In this document: piece after piece, positions 52,547-61,542 of the stretch
How the letters are laid out: each line of letters starts with the position of its first letter
Position numbering within the stretch: position 1 is the stretch's first letter
Assembly (NCBI RefSeq): GCF_030125375.1
Contig: NZ_JASJUU010000023.1
Location: forward strand, 40,626-104,625
Direction of reading: 5' to 3'
Length of the DNA stretch: 64,000 nucleotides
From: Pseudoalteromonas umbrosa
GTDB taxonomy: Bacteria; Pseudomonadota; Gammaproteobacteria; Enterobacterales; Alteromonadaceae
The notes under the pieces: generated by a model
Databases searched by the model: none
What the model was told of the DNA's origin: nothing
The model's input: only the letters and a program-made list of their open reading frames with translations
Translations under genes and position numbers: made by a program

Positions 52547-53357
52547 GACAAGCATATTTCAATATTATCTGGGTTTAAATACATGTACTGTAAGACTGTT
52601 AAGTATGGGCTACCCCACATAACCGAAAACAACGAAATGAAAATTTGAATCGTGTAACTCAAAAAATAAAAGCCAGTACCGCTCTCCTTGCGGTCATATG
52701 ACAACACCAAATTAAAATGAACTTCGCATATGTGGCGACCGTCCTTGAAATTAGCAAACATCCCCAGATTCTACTCTCAGTTTAGCCAGTGGATACTTGG
52801 CTTCACCACTCATCCCAATTAGGGTGGGAGGTATACTACTCTCTTACATTAGCTGGCTTATTCTTTTACTTCTATTAGCTATGAAAACTCCCAATGGATT
52901 CACCTGCACCCTAGCTGGCTCACAGCGTCCTAGCTGGCTCACAGCATCCTAGCTGACTCACAGCATCCTAGCTGACTCACAGCATCCTAGCTGACTCACA
53001 GCATCCTAGCTGACTCACAGCATCCTAGCTGACTCACAGCATCCTAGCTGACTCAATTGCTTCAAATCCTGTTAAATCTTGTTCAGGTTGGGCGATTCAG
53101 CCTCCAATATATTTCTGCATCCATACAAAAACTGGAGGTGAATCACACTACCAAGTGCCCACTCCTTGCTGCGCTAAACAAGTTATAAAAATGTGCACCA
53201 AACACCAACAACTAACGCATTGCTTTTTTATAACTTAAAAAGTAAGTAATAAAATCAGTAGCTTATTTGATTTTAATTTTAAGTGAAGAGGGAGGTGAAA
53301 CTACTACTTGCTCGCAATTATTCTTGCAAAACAAGCAGTAGTATTAAGAAAGGTGAA
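52547..53357. other. Gene-poor region with repeats after rhlE
   Basis: About 800 bp without a convincing gene. It holds the 19-bp tandem array (52910-53055), an imperfect inverted repeat GATTCAgCCTCCA/TGGAGGTGAATC (53094-53144), a second pair AAGTTATAAAAA/TTTTTATAACTT near 53180-53235, and a hairpin CTACTgCTTG/CAAGTAGTAG on the minus strand (about 53305-53345) that could terminate the small peptide gene. A 74-codon frame (52537-52761, minus) shows no known domain. Confidence 0.5.
52910..53055. repeat. 19-bp tandem repeat array, seven full units plus a partial one
   Basis: The unit CCTAGCTGACTCACAGCAT repeats head to tail without spacers. Units 1 and 2 have CTGGCTC instead of CTGACTC, and unit 1 ends CAGCGT. 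Units 3-7 are identical, so the array expanded recently. The unit contains a small dyad GCTG-ACTCA-CAGC. The 19-bp period breaks any reading frame, so it is not coding. Confidence 0.92.
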
Positions 53358-53531
53358 TTAAGAAAGTTTATCTACACGCTCTTTTCCTTTACCAGTTCCA
53401 AATGGTGTAACAGGATCGCTACACGTGCCTGCAATTTTGCATTCATCAGGGGACGTCATTTGTAAGGAATAAACTGGGCTCGACATAACTGCAATAAAAA
53501 TAGTAAAGCTCAATAATTTTAAGGTATTCAT
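53358..53531 (-). CDS. Small secreted peptide
   Basis: 57 residues from ATG 53531 (MNTLKLLSFTIFIAVMSS); GAGAAA lies upstream. A signal peptide (about 1-22, ending VYS) leaves a hydrophilic mature part of about 35 residues with two cysteines (DECKIAGTCSD) and a basic end (GKGKERVDKLS). I do not recognise it. It follows the ToxR-like regulator gene by 50 bp on the same strand and may be part of that transcript. A secreted signalling, toxin or stress peptide is possible; none is shown. Confidence 0.5.
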   Translation of the reverse strand: MNTLKLLSFTIFIAVMSSPVYSLQMTSPDECKIAGTCSDPVTPFGTGKGKERVDKLS

Positions 53532-53581
53532 TGTTTTTCTCGTAACTAGTATTGAAATAATTGGGGATGGTGATAGGTAAT

Positions 53582-55684
53582 TCAATCAAAAAATAACTGT
53601 TTAATGGCAGAGTCATTGATCTGTACCGAGAGATGAACGACATGTTCACCACTTTTATCTGCTGATATCCTTGGGTACATGCTGTAGAACAAATCTTCAA
53701 TGACGACATGCTCTTTAGTCTCTAAATCTAAAGAGTGAACATAGCTCTTTAGATAATCAAAATCAGTCCAAATGACAGTACTTTGTTTGACATGCCACCG
53801 CGTAATAAACTCATAACTAATTTGATAGCCAAGCGGTTCAGCATTAGAACGCAAAGAGCCTAAATGAAATAAATCCCCTGCACTGTCCGCAACCACAAAG
53901 CCTTCATTGGCCGGCCTAATTGATCTAAAATGACGAAGAAATACTACCGTCGTTGCCTTATCAAGATCATATTTTTGGATCTCCCACTCTCCGGCAACCT
54001 TCACACCAAAAAGCACGTACCTGCCATCTTGGTAGAATACAGCATCACTCGATACACTCGAGTCGGCAGTTAAATAAAGTAAAGCGCCACTATAAATATC
54101 TAAAATCGCCAAACGGTGATTTTCTTTGACCAAAATATGCTGATTGTCTTGGGCAACATCTAATATTTCAAGTGATCCCGTGGTCTTATAATACGTTGAA
54201 ATACTGTCATTATTGAGATTAAAGTGACCGACGTAATTAACATCTTTCTTTTTCACCCTTACCCAACGCATCTGCTCATCTTGTGGGTCAAATACCATAG
54301 ACGTGATCTCAGGAACGGTGTTAATTACTCTGCTAACATCACCTGAACTGCTCAATAGACGCTCAATATACAATCTATTTGCACGCTCTTGGGATTTTTT
54401 AATGGCAATCACATGACCATTTTCAGAAGCAGCTAAATGTGTTATCAAATCGCCTGGATTTTCATGCACCAGTATACTCTCAGCCGTTTTAACGTTAATA
54501 ACGTGCAAGCCTCCGGTATCAAGAAATAAAACTTCCTCATCATTTATCCACACAGCATCATCTATTCGTCGGTTTTGCTCACTCAATACATTGTCCAACT
54601 GAGTGACAAAATCATGAATAATGAGTTGATATTTACTAGACTCACCAGTTATGGTCATTAATCGTTTTTTATCCGGAGACACCGCTCCACCCAGAATATA
54701 TTCACCGCTGTGTGTAGGCGTCACAAGTCTAGTTAAGTTAAGAGACTCCAAATCCATCGCATACAGCATGAGCGCAGACTCAGCATCATCTGCCAACTGA
54801 ACAAGAATTTCAGATGGCACCCTGCCAGATGTAACACGACCTATTAAAAACTTGCTATCCAGCAGTGTAACCATAGCACTTTCGGGCTCTGATACAGTGA
54901 GTGGTAGAAGTTTCAATGCAGAAGCGCCAGTGACAGTGTCACTGAATACCAGCACTTTGTCATTTTGTGCAAAGCTAACAAAATGCGCATTAGAAGCACT
55001 CTTGGTAAGCTGTCTTGTCACCCCTTCTTGTTTATCAAGAAGATAAATTTGGCTAAGGCCATGCTCGCTATATCGACCAGCAAAGGCGATAAAGCGCCCA
55101 TCTGACGATATAGCTAATGACTCTTTTTCACCCTTAAATTCGGTAAGGTGCTCCTTTCCTGTTAAGTGGGTGTCGTTGTAAATATATTTAGAAGCCAAAA
55201 AGCTTGCAGCCAACAAAATAAAAAACGATAACAATACCATTATTACAAGTGACTTTTTTTGGGGCTTTATATTTTCTTGAATATGTGAATTAGGCTTGAT
55301 GCTAACATTGGAAGTTTCAGCACTAGATGTAAGCGGATGTTCATCCACATCAGACAGTACTTTAGTCTCGCAAACTAGTTTATACCCTCTCTTTGCAACA
55401 GATTTGATATATTTTGGATTATTCAAATCATCATCTTGAAGGATCACGCGAAGTTTTTTTACAGTCCCTCTTACTGCCGTGTCTGTTACAACACGATCAG
55501 CCCAAACATGATCATGCAACTCTTCGACGGTGACATAGCGGCCACGACAATCGTAGAGATAAAGCAATAACTCCATGACTTTAGGTTCTATCGAGACTTC
55601 CTCACCTTTAGATAAAAGCAGGCTTTGTCCCAAATCAATGACAAAGTCCCCAAGCGAAGCTCTAATACTATCCTTTTGCAACAA
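53582..55684 (-). CDS. ToxR/CadC-type transmembrane regulator with propeller sensor
   Basis: 700 residues. An N-terminal winged-helix DNA-binding domain (about 8-110, ending KSVAKRGYKLVCE, the typical OmpR/CadC end), a linker, one membrane helix (about 148-170, VIMVLLSFFILLAASFLA), and a periplasmic TolB/WD-like propeller of about 520 residues with repeated strands (SSDGRFIAFAGRYS, SPDKKRLMTITG). Such one-component regulators sense periplasmic conditions and control nearby genes. The likely targets, by proximity, are itself and the small secreted peptide gene downstream. The ligand is unknown. Confidence 0.88.
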   Translation of the reverse strand: MLQKDSIRASLGDFVIDLGQSLLLSKGEEVSIEPKVMELLLYLYDCRGRYVTVEELHDHVWADRVVTDTAVRGTVKKLRVILQDDDLNNPKYIKSVAKRGYKLVCETKVLSDVDEHPLTSSAETSNVSIKPNSHIQENIKPQKKSLVIMVLLSFFILLAASFLASKYIYNDTHLTGKEHLTEFKGEKESLAISSDGRFIAFAGRYSEHGLSQIYLLDKQEGVTRQLTKSASNAHFVSFAQNDKVLVFSDTVTGASALKLLPLTVSEPESAMVTLLDSKFLIGRVTSGRVPSEILVQLADDAESALMLYAMDLESLNLTRLVTPTHSGEYILGGAVSPDKKRLMTITGESSKYQLIIHDFVTQLDNVLSEQNRRIDDAVWINDEEVLFLDTGGLHVINVKTAESILVHENPGDLITHLAASENGHVIAIKKSQERANRLYIERLLSSSGDVSRVINTVPEITSMVFDPQDEQMRWVRVKKKDVNYVGHFNLNNDSISTYYKTTGSLEILDVAQDNQHILVKENHRLAILDIYSGALLYLTADSSVSSDAVFYQDGRYVLFGVKVAGEWEIQKYDLDKATTVVFLRHFRSIRPANEGFVVADSAGDLFHLGSLRSNAEPLGYQISYEFITRWHVKQSTVIWTDFDYLKSYVHSLDLETKEHVVIEDLFYSMYPRISADKSGEHVVHLSVQINDSAIKQLFFD

Positions 55685-56130
55685 ACTATTCCCAACTAAA
55701 GTTTAACGCACAAGATGGACTGAAAACTGACACCAATAATGCTAAATATGTAAATATTTATAAAAGTTTTGACATATCAAGTGTACCAAGGAAAACCTCA
55801 ATAATTCAACCTAAACAATGATGTGACAAGATGAAAATCTCTTTATAAATATACAGTTATATTTACAACCGCCAGTTTCACCCAGTCCCTCAATTTGGAA
55901 TTTGTACTTAATAAACATCTACTTAAGAATTTATTTAGTGAATGATACGCATTAAAATTTTAAAACTTAAAAATAAATTCTTATTGACACTTTTTCACAA
56001 AGAAATACCTTAAGGCCACAACGCTCAAAATTATACATTTTATTAACATGCAAAAAACAAAACAATTTAGTCCTGCAGAATATGCAAAAGTTTATGCAGT
56101 TCAGGGGGTAACCGTAAATTGTCAAGTGAG
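55685..56130. other. Promoter region of the ToxR-like regulator, with a possible short frame
   Basis: About 445 AT-rich bases. Leftward it holds the regulator promoter. Rightward TTGACA (55984-55989) and TACCTT (56006-56011), 16 bp apart, precede a 47-codon frame at 56048-56191 (MQKTKQFSPAEYAKVYAV onward) that overlaps the end of the esterase gene. The peptide has a helix-turn-helix-like start but no ribosome site, so it is not called as a gene. TAAATAT/ATATTTA dyads lie near 55743-55760. Confidence 0.35.
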
Positions 56131-56967
56131 CTATTTACCGTATAAGCTGATTAACCCCTCTGTAAGCAATAATGCAAATACACTAAAGTGAGACATATTT
56201 GGGATCACGGTATGTTGGTAGTCGAGCCCTTTATACTGGCGCTTGTCGAGTATGCCAATAAACTCCTTTAAATCCGCAACCATCCAGCCTTCGTTACCAC
56301 CTATAAAATAGCGTACCTTAGCCTTCAGTGTATTATTGTACTTTGAATAGCGCTCTTCCATTTCGAATATGACTTTATTGTCATACCAAAATGATGGGCT
56401 ACCTAAAATATAAGAGCTAAACAATTCCGGCTGATATAGCAAAATATAAGTGCCTAATAGTCCGCCGTACGAATGGCCAACGAAGGTTTTACGCGAATTA
56501 TCAATGCGATATTGACTTATTACCAGTGGCAATACTTGTGTTTCGATAAACTTGACATAATTTTTTGCTTGCCCCGAAACTTGCTGAGCCTCTTTTGAGT
56601 GACCCATGGTCTCTTCAGGCGCAAAAGTAGGTGTATAGTCTCGAGTTCGGCTAATAAGTGGGTTGGTTCCTTTTGAGTAAGAAATACCAACGACAACAAC
56701 CTCTTCAATATCTCTGCCTTCAATTAAATGAAGAATGCCACTGGCTGTTGCAATGGAGTAACTCGTATCATTAATTAAGACAAGCGGATAATGACGCTTT
56801 GATTTGTTATAACCTTTAGGTAATCGCACATAGAGCTCATAGCTTTGTTGATTAATTTTGGATGTCACTTGTATTGTGTGCGTATTTTGAATGGTAAATG
56901 GCTCATTTGCGAACGCCTGCATAACAAACAATAAAGGCATCAAAGTAACTATAAATCTTCTATACAT
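56131..56967 (-). CDS. Secreted esterase, IroE/Fes-like alpha/beta hydrolase
   Basis: 278 residues with a signal peptide (1-20, ending AFA). It belongs to the putative esterase family that includes IroE and enterochelin esterase. The nucleophile elbow is GHSYGGLLG and ILGSPSFWYDN follows, the usual family sequence; the late HFSVFALLL can supply the histidine. It is the last gene of the BlaI operon; its start overlaps the M23 lipoprotein stop (TAATG). In IroE, the substrate is a siderophore; here the context suggests an envelope ester instead, but either is possible. Confidence 0.85.
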   Translation of the reverse strand: MYRRFIVTLMPLLFVMQAFANEPFTIQNTHTIQVTSKINQQSYELYVRLPKGYNKSKRHYPLVLINDTSYSIATASGILHLIEGRDIEEVVVVGISYSKGTNPLISRTRDYTPTFAPEETMGHSKEAQQVSGQAKNYVKFIETQVLPLVISQYRIDNSRKTFVGHSYGGLLGTYILLYQPELFSSYILGSPSFWYDNKVIFEMEERYSKYNNTLKAKVRYFIGGNEGWMVADLKEFIGILDKRQYKGLDYQHTVIPNMSHFSVFALLLTEGLISLYGK

Positions 56968-58286
56968 TATTGAAGGTTCTCCTTAAGAATATAATTAAAA
57001 ACGAGTTCTGATGATTCACTGTGCAACTCATGACGTTGCTGTAATTGACCCTCAATACGGCTTACCGTATTTAAAAAGGCTGCTAATTCGTTACCGGAAA
57101 GTGTTTGCTCTGTCTGTTGAGGCATATTGAGTTTCAATGGATTAATTGCATGTCCATCTTTGTGTACTTCGTAATGAAGGTGTGATGCTTGTGATAGTCC
57201 AGTATTACCGAGATATCCAATGACTTGACCTTGCTTAACGATGTTCCCCACTTTTAGACCTTTGGCAAAGCCCCGTAAATGAGCGTACAAAGTTTGATAA
57301 CCATTGCCATGTTTTATGATAATCCGATTACCAAAACTCCCTCCCCAATTTGCTTTGAGTACTTTGCCATCCCCAGCGGCAAAGATTGGCGTGCCTGCAG
57401 CAGCCGCAAAATCTAGCCCTTTATGCAGCCTTGTAAAACCGAGTATCGGATGTTTACGATGCCCAAAAGTAGATGATAACCGCGCGCCGTTGAGCGGGGT
57501 TTTGAGTAAAAAGCTTTGCACTGGCCGCCCGTCAGCATAATAGAACCGCTCGTATTTATCGCCACTCTCTTCAAATAGATAAAGAGCATGTACCTGACCT
57601 GCAATCGTCAACTTGATATACCGAACTTTATTTAAATCACCTTCCCTTGAGAGAGCATGAGGATTGATAAGCTGGGTAGATTGATAGATAACCTCAAAAA
57701 CATCCGTTTCTTGTAAAGATCTTTGGAAATCGACTTGATAAGAAAGAATCGCAATGGCTCTTTGAATTACCTCAACATCCATACCGGCATCCAACGCGCT
57801 ATTGTAAAGACTGCCGCCAACGTTTACTTGAATGTGCCTATCGATAAACTCAGTCTCAAGCTGTGACTCTTTAACTTGCCAACCCTGCTCCGCCAATGTC
57901 GCCGTAATAATTGTGGCAAACCTCACACCGATAGAAATGGCTTTAAAGTCACCATTTTCATTCAGTATCACTTGAATCGCCTGACCAGAGGCTAGCTTAT
58001 TAAGGTCCAGCCATGGTTTAACTGCAGCAATTAACGAAATGACTTGTGGTGTTGTTACACCAAAGCGCTTTAGGACACCCAATAGATTTTCTCCAGCTTC
58101 TACCCTTACTATGTGAGATGACGTCCTTTCGCTCTTTATAGGCGCTTCTGTTATTTTACTGGTAGCTTCCTCGATTGACGTGTCGTCATCTGGTGTTTGT
58201 CTATATTCGACTTTATCTACATTCTCTGAGGTGCAAGCAACCCCTACAACTAAGGCTGCAGTAATCAATATGCTATTTTTTATCAT
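56967..58286 (-). CDS. M23 peptidoglycan endopeptidase, MepM-like lipoprotein
   Basis: 439 residues. The N terminus ILITAALVVGVAC gives a lipobox-like cysteine, so it is likely a lipoprotein. A LysM/OapA-like module (SHIVRVEAGENLLGVLKRFG) and a central domain precede the C-terminal M23 domain. Zinc ligands are intact: HKGLD (H and D) and SHLHYEVH. MepM/YebA-like enzymes cut D,D cross-links so the cell wall can expand. It is third in the BlaI operon, 2 bp after the M56-M23 gene, and overlaps the esterase start. Confidence 0.9.
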   Translation of the reverse strand: MIKNSILITAALVVGVACTSENVDKVEYRQTPDDDTSIEEATSKITEAPIKSERTSSHIVRVEAGENLLGVLKRFGVTTPQVISLIAAVKPWLDLNKLASGQAIQVILNENGDFKAISIGVRFATIITATLAEQGWQVKESQLETEFIDRHIQVNVGGSLYNSALDAGMDVEVIQRAIAILSYQVDFQRSLQETDVFEVIYQSTQLINPHALSREGDLNKVRYIKLTIAGQVHALYLFEESGDKYERFYYADGRPVQSFLLKTPLNGARLSSTFGHRKHPILGFTRLHKGLDFAAAAGTPIFAAGDGKVLKANWGGSFGNRIIIKHGNGYQTLYAHLRGFAKGLKVGNIVKQGQVIGYLGNTGLSQASHLHYEVHKDGHAINPLKLNMPQQTEQTLSGNELAAFLNTVSRIEGQLQQRHELHSESSELVFNYILKENLQ

Positions 58287-58288
58287 GG

Positions 58289-59632
58289 TTATTTTAGCTC
58301 TAGAATAGCCAACGGATTTATCCGTTGCTCCTGATGTAACAGCTCGAAGTGTAAATGCGCTCCAGTCACACGCCCCGTAGCGCCTAAAGTACCTAGCTTA
58401 CTTCCTGCTTTGATCTGCATGCCTTGTTCAACTGTGATCTTATCAAGATGCGCGTATAAACTTTGATAGCCATTAGCATGCTGCACAAGGACTACATTGC
58501 CTAAATTCGGTGATAGAGTAGTTTTATCTGCAATAACAACAATACCACCTGAGACGGCTTTGACTGGTGTACCAACAGGCGCAACTAAATCAATACCACC
58601 GTGGGGCTTGGAATGTCGAAATTCAGAGATATGACCATAATATGAGCTGATCCGAAAATCAGTAAGTGGGTTCTGCCACCGCTCAGTTGCCGAGTATAAT
58701 GCAGGCGCCGCTTTTATATTCGCAAAACCCAATACAATGGAGAGAAAAAATAAAAGGGCAACGAGGTATACAGGCTTATTGGCTTGTGGCTGAATTATCT
58801 GCTGTAACCTCGATTTATAGTCCTCTAAACTCAGCGCGTCTGAGGAAAAGTTTGCGGTACTGGGTACCGTACTGGCCGAAATCGAGCGCTTCAATACCGT
58901 CATCAAGGTTGTCGCATAGTGCTTTTTATTAATGTCATAGCCCCTGAGCGTTTTCAAATCACAACGTAACTCCATCGCATGAATAAAGCCTTTTTCCATC
59001 TGTTTGATAAACGGATTAAACCAAAAAATACATCCCAATATACTCCAAATTAATAATGCAATGTGATCCCTATGATGTATGTGCGTCACTTCATGGCACA
59101 ATAAGGTGTTCTGTTGCTCAGCGCTAAGCTGCGAAAAATAACTCGGTAGTACAATTTTGCTATTGATCAGCCCAAATACAAAAGGAGAACAGGTGATAGG
59201 TAATTGTACACAAGGCACCTTTGACATTGATTGTGAAAATGGCTCTGACGTAATTAATAAACGCCGAATACTCAACCAACTTTTACAAAGGCCGCTTAGC
59301 TTTCGCATAGCAATAGCTAAATAAACGGCAAAAATAATGTAAAGCAACACATCAAAGGAAAGCGGTATATTTTGCACAGACAATTGACCAACCTGATGCT
59401 GCTTTTGCTCAATGTAGCCTCCAAATTCAAGCAGCACTTTTGGCACTTTTCCAATCTCAGAGCTTGTACTCACCGGTAAAATAGGTAATACAGATAATCC
59501 CAATATCGCCCACCATATTGTCGGTGTAGCCGGGTATTTTATGACTATATACTTACCGATATTAAGCAATAAACAGCTCGTCAATAGCCACAAAGCTAAC
59601 ATCATGAGCGGGCTGATTAGTGACCAATCCAT
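58289..59632 (-). CDS. BlaR1/MecR1-type M56 metalloprotease fused to an M23 domain
   Basis: 447 residues. Five membrane helices surround an M56 zinc-protease domain with H180-E-V-T-H184 and an AMELRCD motif around 219-225, as in BlaR1/MecR1. The penicillin-binding sensor of BlaR1 is missing. Instead, after the last helix (about 288-306), there is a complete M23 (LytM) domain: H344 and D348 in HGGID, and H426/H428 in GAHLHFE. It would place a peptidoglycan-binding or -cutting domain outside, tied to a cytosolic protease that could cleave the BlaI repressor encoded 10 bp upstream. Confidence 0.9.
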   Translation of the reverse strand: MDWSLISPLMMLALWLLTSCLLLNIGKYIVIKYPATPTIWWAILGLSVLPILPVSTSSEIGKVPKVLLEFGGYIEQKQHQVGQLSVQNIPLSFDVLLYIIFAVYLAIAMRKLSGLCKSWLSIRRLLITSEPFSQSMSKVPCVQLPITCSPFVFGLINSKIVLPSYFSQLSAEQQNTLLCHEVTHIHHRDHIALLIWSILGCIFWFNPFIKQMEKGFIHAMELRCDLKTLRGYDINKKHYATTLMTVLKRSISASTVPSTANFSSDALSLEDYKSRLQQIIQPQANKPVYLVALLFFLSIVLGFANIKAAPALYSATERWQNPLTDFRISSYYGHISEFRHSKPHGGIDLVAPVGTPVKAVSGGIVVIADKTTLSPNLGNVVLVQHANGYQSLYAHLDKITVEQGMQIKAGSKLGTLGATGRVTGAHLHFELLHQEQRINPLAILELK

Positions 59633-59642
59633 GTTGTTGTAC

Positions 59643-60020
59643 CTATTTCTTATCTTGTTTATTCAGCTCTTCAAGTAATGACTCGAGTTCATCAAGTTCA
59701 TCTTCTTGAATTAAACGGCTGTCTGCAAACATTGCGACTGGCAACGGCCCATCTAATTCAAAAACTGACTTTGCAAACTCTTGCGCACACGCCGCCAGTG
59801 TTGGCATCTTATCGACCTCAGCGGTAAATATTTTTTTATTGCCTTGCTCGCCCACGCTCAGCAAGCCTTTGTCGGCCATGCGCTCAAGCGTCTTTCTAGT
59901 AGACGAATAACTCCATGCAAATTCAGCTTCAATAGCATCATGGATCTCTCTGGCAGATCTCGGCTCTTTTTGCCAAAGCAATTTTAATATAACTAACTCT
60001 GTGTTATTTGGTTTCAACAT
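59643..60020 (-). CDS. BlaI/MecI/CopY-family repressor
   Basis: 125 residues. The winged-helix N-terminal part (LVILKLLWQKEPRSAREIHDAI then SSTRKTLERMADKGLL) is typical of BlaI/MecI. The C-terminal part should dimerise. Such repressors leave DNA when cleaved by an M56 partner, here the next gene. AGGAGGG lies before the ATG and two matching inverted repeats overlap and follow this promoter, so autoregulation is likely. It is the first gene of a four-gene operon. Confidence 0.92.
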   Translation of the reverse strand: MLKPNNTELVILKLLWQKEPRSAREIHDAIEAEFAWSYSSTRKTLERMADKGLLSVGEQGNKKIFTAEVDKMPTLAACAQEFAKSVFELDGPLPVAMFADSRLIQEDELDELESLLEELNKQDKK

Positions 60021-60028
60021 ACACCCTC

Positions 60029-60080
60029 CTGTGACATATGTCGCACTTTAACACGCAACACAGTGCGACACAAGTCGCAC
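60029..60080. promoter_or_regulatory. Two inverted-repeat operators, likely BlaI-type sites
   Basis: Operator 1 (60029-60046) is CTGTGAC-ATAT-GTCGCAC; operator 2 (60063-60080) is GTGCGAC-ACAA-GTCGCAC, a perfect 7-bp dyad. Both have 4-bp spacers and the same right half, with centres 34 bp apart, between the repressor ATG and the upstream gene. Operator 1 touches the ribosome site. Confidence 0.8.
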
Positions 60081-60118
60081 CATGTTCAAAAAGTGAGTTT
60101 TATCGCCAGAGCAGCCTG

Positions 60119-60961
60119 TTACGACATATTGAGCTTATCTTTTGTTTGGCCAAGGAATGTTTGTGAGACTGGGACTTCTAAGTCATTACTCATTAGTAAA
60201 ATAAGCCGACGCCCTTCGCGCTTTGTTGCAGTCACTGCGTTGGTGGATACCCACCAAGAGCGGTGAGCCTGAAAGCCTGGATAACCATCCAATTGCTTCA
60301 GTGCGTCTTTAAAGCGCATTAAAAGCATATGGCTCCCTTTGTCTGTGTGTACTTGCAAATAATGATCATCCATTTGCAAACAGATGAGTTCCCCGCGTTT
60401 TTCGATAGGCAATTTACTCATAAAGTCCATCAACATTTTCTGCTGCAATATCGTCACTTCTGGTTGCTCTAACTCTAAACGCTTCTGCTGATAAGTGATC
60501 ACGGCACTTTGCTCCAGCACATAAGCCTTTGTTACGCTAATTAAGGTGATCACCCCACCGATAAACAAGCAAGCTATAATCGAAAAAGGCACTTTGTCCC
60601 AATAATCTGATGACAATGAAAAAAACAGATTAATGATAAATGGTGTGATGAGTCCCATGATTAAACTGGCACATAAAATAGATACCACCAAAGAGAGAAC
60701 ATTCTTCGCCTTCAAATTAGGCGCTATACTCGACAGCACCGCTCTACCCAAAGTCAATGCTGGTGCATAAACTAGGTAACCACACATACAAGTGGTTACC
60801 CAAAAGCCCAATGCATACACAAAACTAATGTTATCCATACCAAAAGGTTTTAAAAAAGCCAAAAAGCATGCGAATAACAAAACAATAGTGCTATCAGAAG
60901 CAATATTACGAATTGTCCACCTAGAGCTTTCATCATGATTTTTATAGTTATTTTTTTTCAT
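60119..60961 (-). CDS. Membrane LytTR-domain transcription regulator
   Basis: 280 residues from ATG 60961; a TTG at 60976 is possible, and neither has a clear ribosome site. Four membrane helices (for example STIVLLFACFLAFLKPFG, VLSLVVSILCASLIMGLI, FSIIACLFIGGVITLISV) precede a LytTR DNA-binding domain (about 185-280, ICLQMDDHYLQVHT to AHRSWWVSTNAV). It resembles membrane-anchored regulators that sense envelope or lipid signals. It diverges from the DUF2141/carotenoid oxygenase pair, its probable targets; the BlaI operon lies downstream on the same strand, with its own operators. Confidence 0.85.
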   Translation of the reverse strand: MKKNNYKNHDESSRWTIRNIASDSTIVLLFACFLAFLKPFGMDNISFVYALGFWVTTCMCGYLVYAPALTLGRAVLSSIAPNLKAKNVLSLVVSILCASLIMGLITPFIINLFFSLSSDYWDKVPFSIIACLFIGGVITLISVTKAYVLEQSAVITYQQKRLELEQPEVTILQQKMLMDFMSKLPIEKRGELICLQMDDHYLQVHTDKGSHMLLMRFKDALKQLDGYPGFQAHRSWWVSTNAVTATKREGRRLILLMSNDLEVPVSQTFLGQTKDKLNMS

Positions 60962-61120
60962 TTCACGATTCGCCAAAAAAGTATCTACTAAATAAGTCTA
61001 ATCTACGAAGTACCTGCCTCATCCACGAAACTCATATTGTTCATAGATAAAATCCATTCTATCGTTTTTATCAATCAGCGCAAATAAGCACAAATAAAAC
61101 AGATAGATAAGGAAGGAAAT

Positions 61121-61531
61121 ATGAAGTCTTTAATCTCAACACTGGCACTATTGTGCACACCAGTCATGGCCAACCATCTCGAATTACAAATCAATAATGT
61201 TAGTAATGAACAAGGAAAAGTGTATATCGAGTTGTTTAAAGGTGCACAGAACTATAAAGCAGGTAAAAGCTACATTCAGAATATCATCTCGGCTAAAGCA
61301 GGCACGATAAAGGCTAATTTCTCAGATATAGAAAGCGGAGAGTACGTTGTTCGCTTCTTTCATGACGTTAATAGCAACGCCCAATTAGATACGAATTTCT
61401 TTGGCATTCCAACGGAAGGAGTTGGCTTTTCAAATAACGCAACTATGCAATTTGGACCACCAAAGTATCAAGACATGGCTATTACCATCAAAAATGGCAA
61501 CAACCTAGAAATCACCAATATCAGCTACTAA
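61121..61531 (+). CDS. Secreted DUF2141 protein
   Basis: 136 residues. A signal peptide (1-18, ending VMA) is followed by the DUF2141 beta-sandwich pattern: LELQINNVSNEQGKVYIELF, GEYVVRFFHDVNSNAQLDTN, GIPTEGVGFSNNA and FGPPKYQDM. This family is often next to carotenoid or retinal metabolism genes and other periplasmic enzymes; its biochemical role is unknown. AAGGAAGGAAAT precedes the ATG. It is 11 bp upstream of the carotenoid oxygenase, so both are one operon. Confidence 0.88.
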   Translation: MKSLISTLALLCTPVMANHLELQINNVSNEQGKVYIELFKGAQNYKAGKSYIQNIISAKAGTIKANFSDIESGEYVVRFFHDVNSNAQLDTNFFGIPTEGVGFSNNATMQFGPPKYQDMAITIKNGNNLEITNISY

Positions 61532-61542
61532 GGGATCACATT

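Noticed and set aside
52537..52761. 74-codon minus-strand frame after rhlE
   Set aside because: No known domain, no clear ribosome site and it overlaps the rhlE terminator hairpin.
52910..53055. CRISPR array reading of the 19-bp repeats
   Set aside because: Units are contiguous with no spacers and no cas genes are in the window.
53087..53240. Integron attC-like site (GTTGGGC and nearby inverted repeats)
   Set aside because: One GTTRRRY match exists but there is no matching RYYYAAC partner at the right distance and no integrase or cassette genes.
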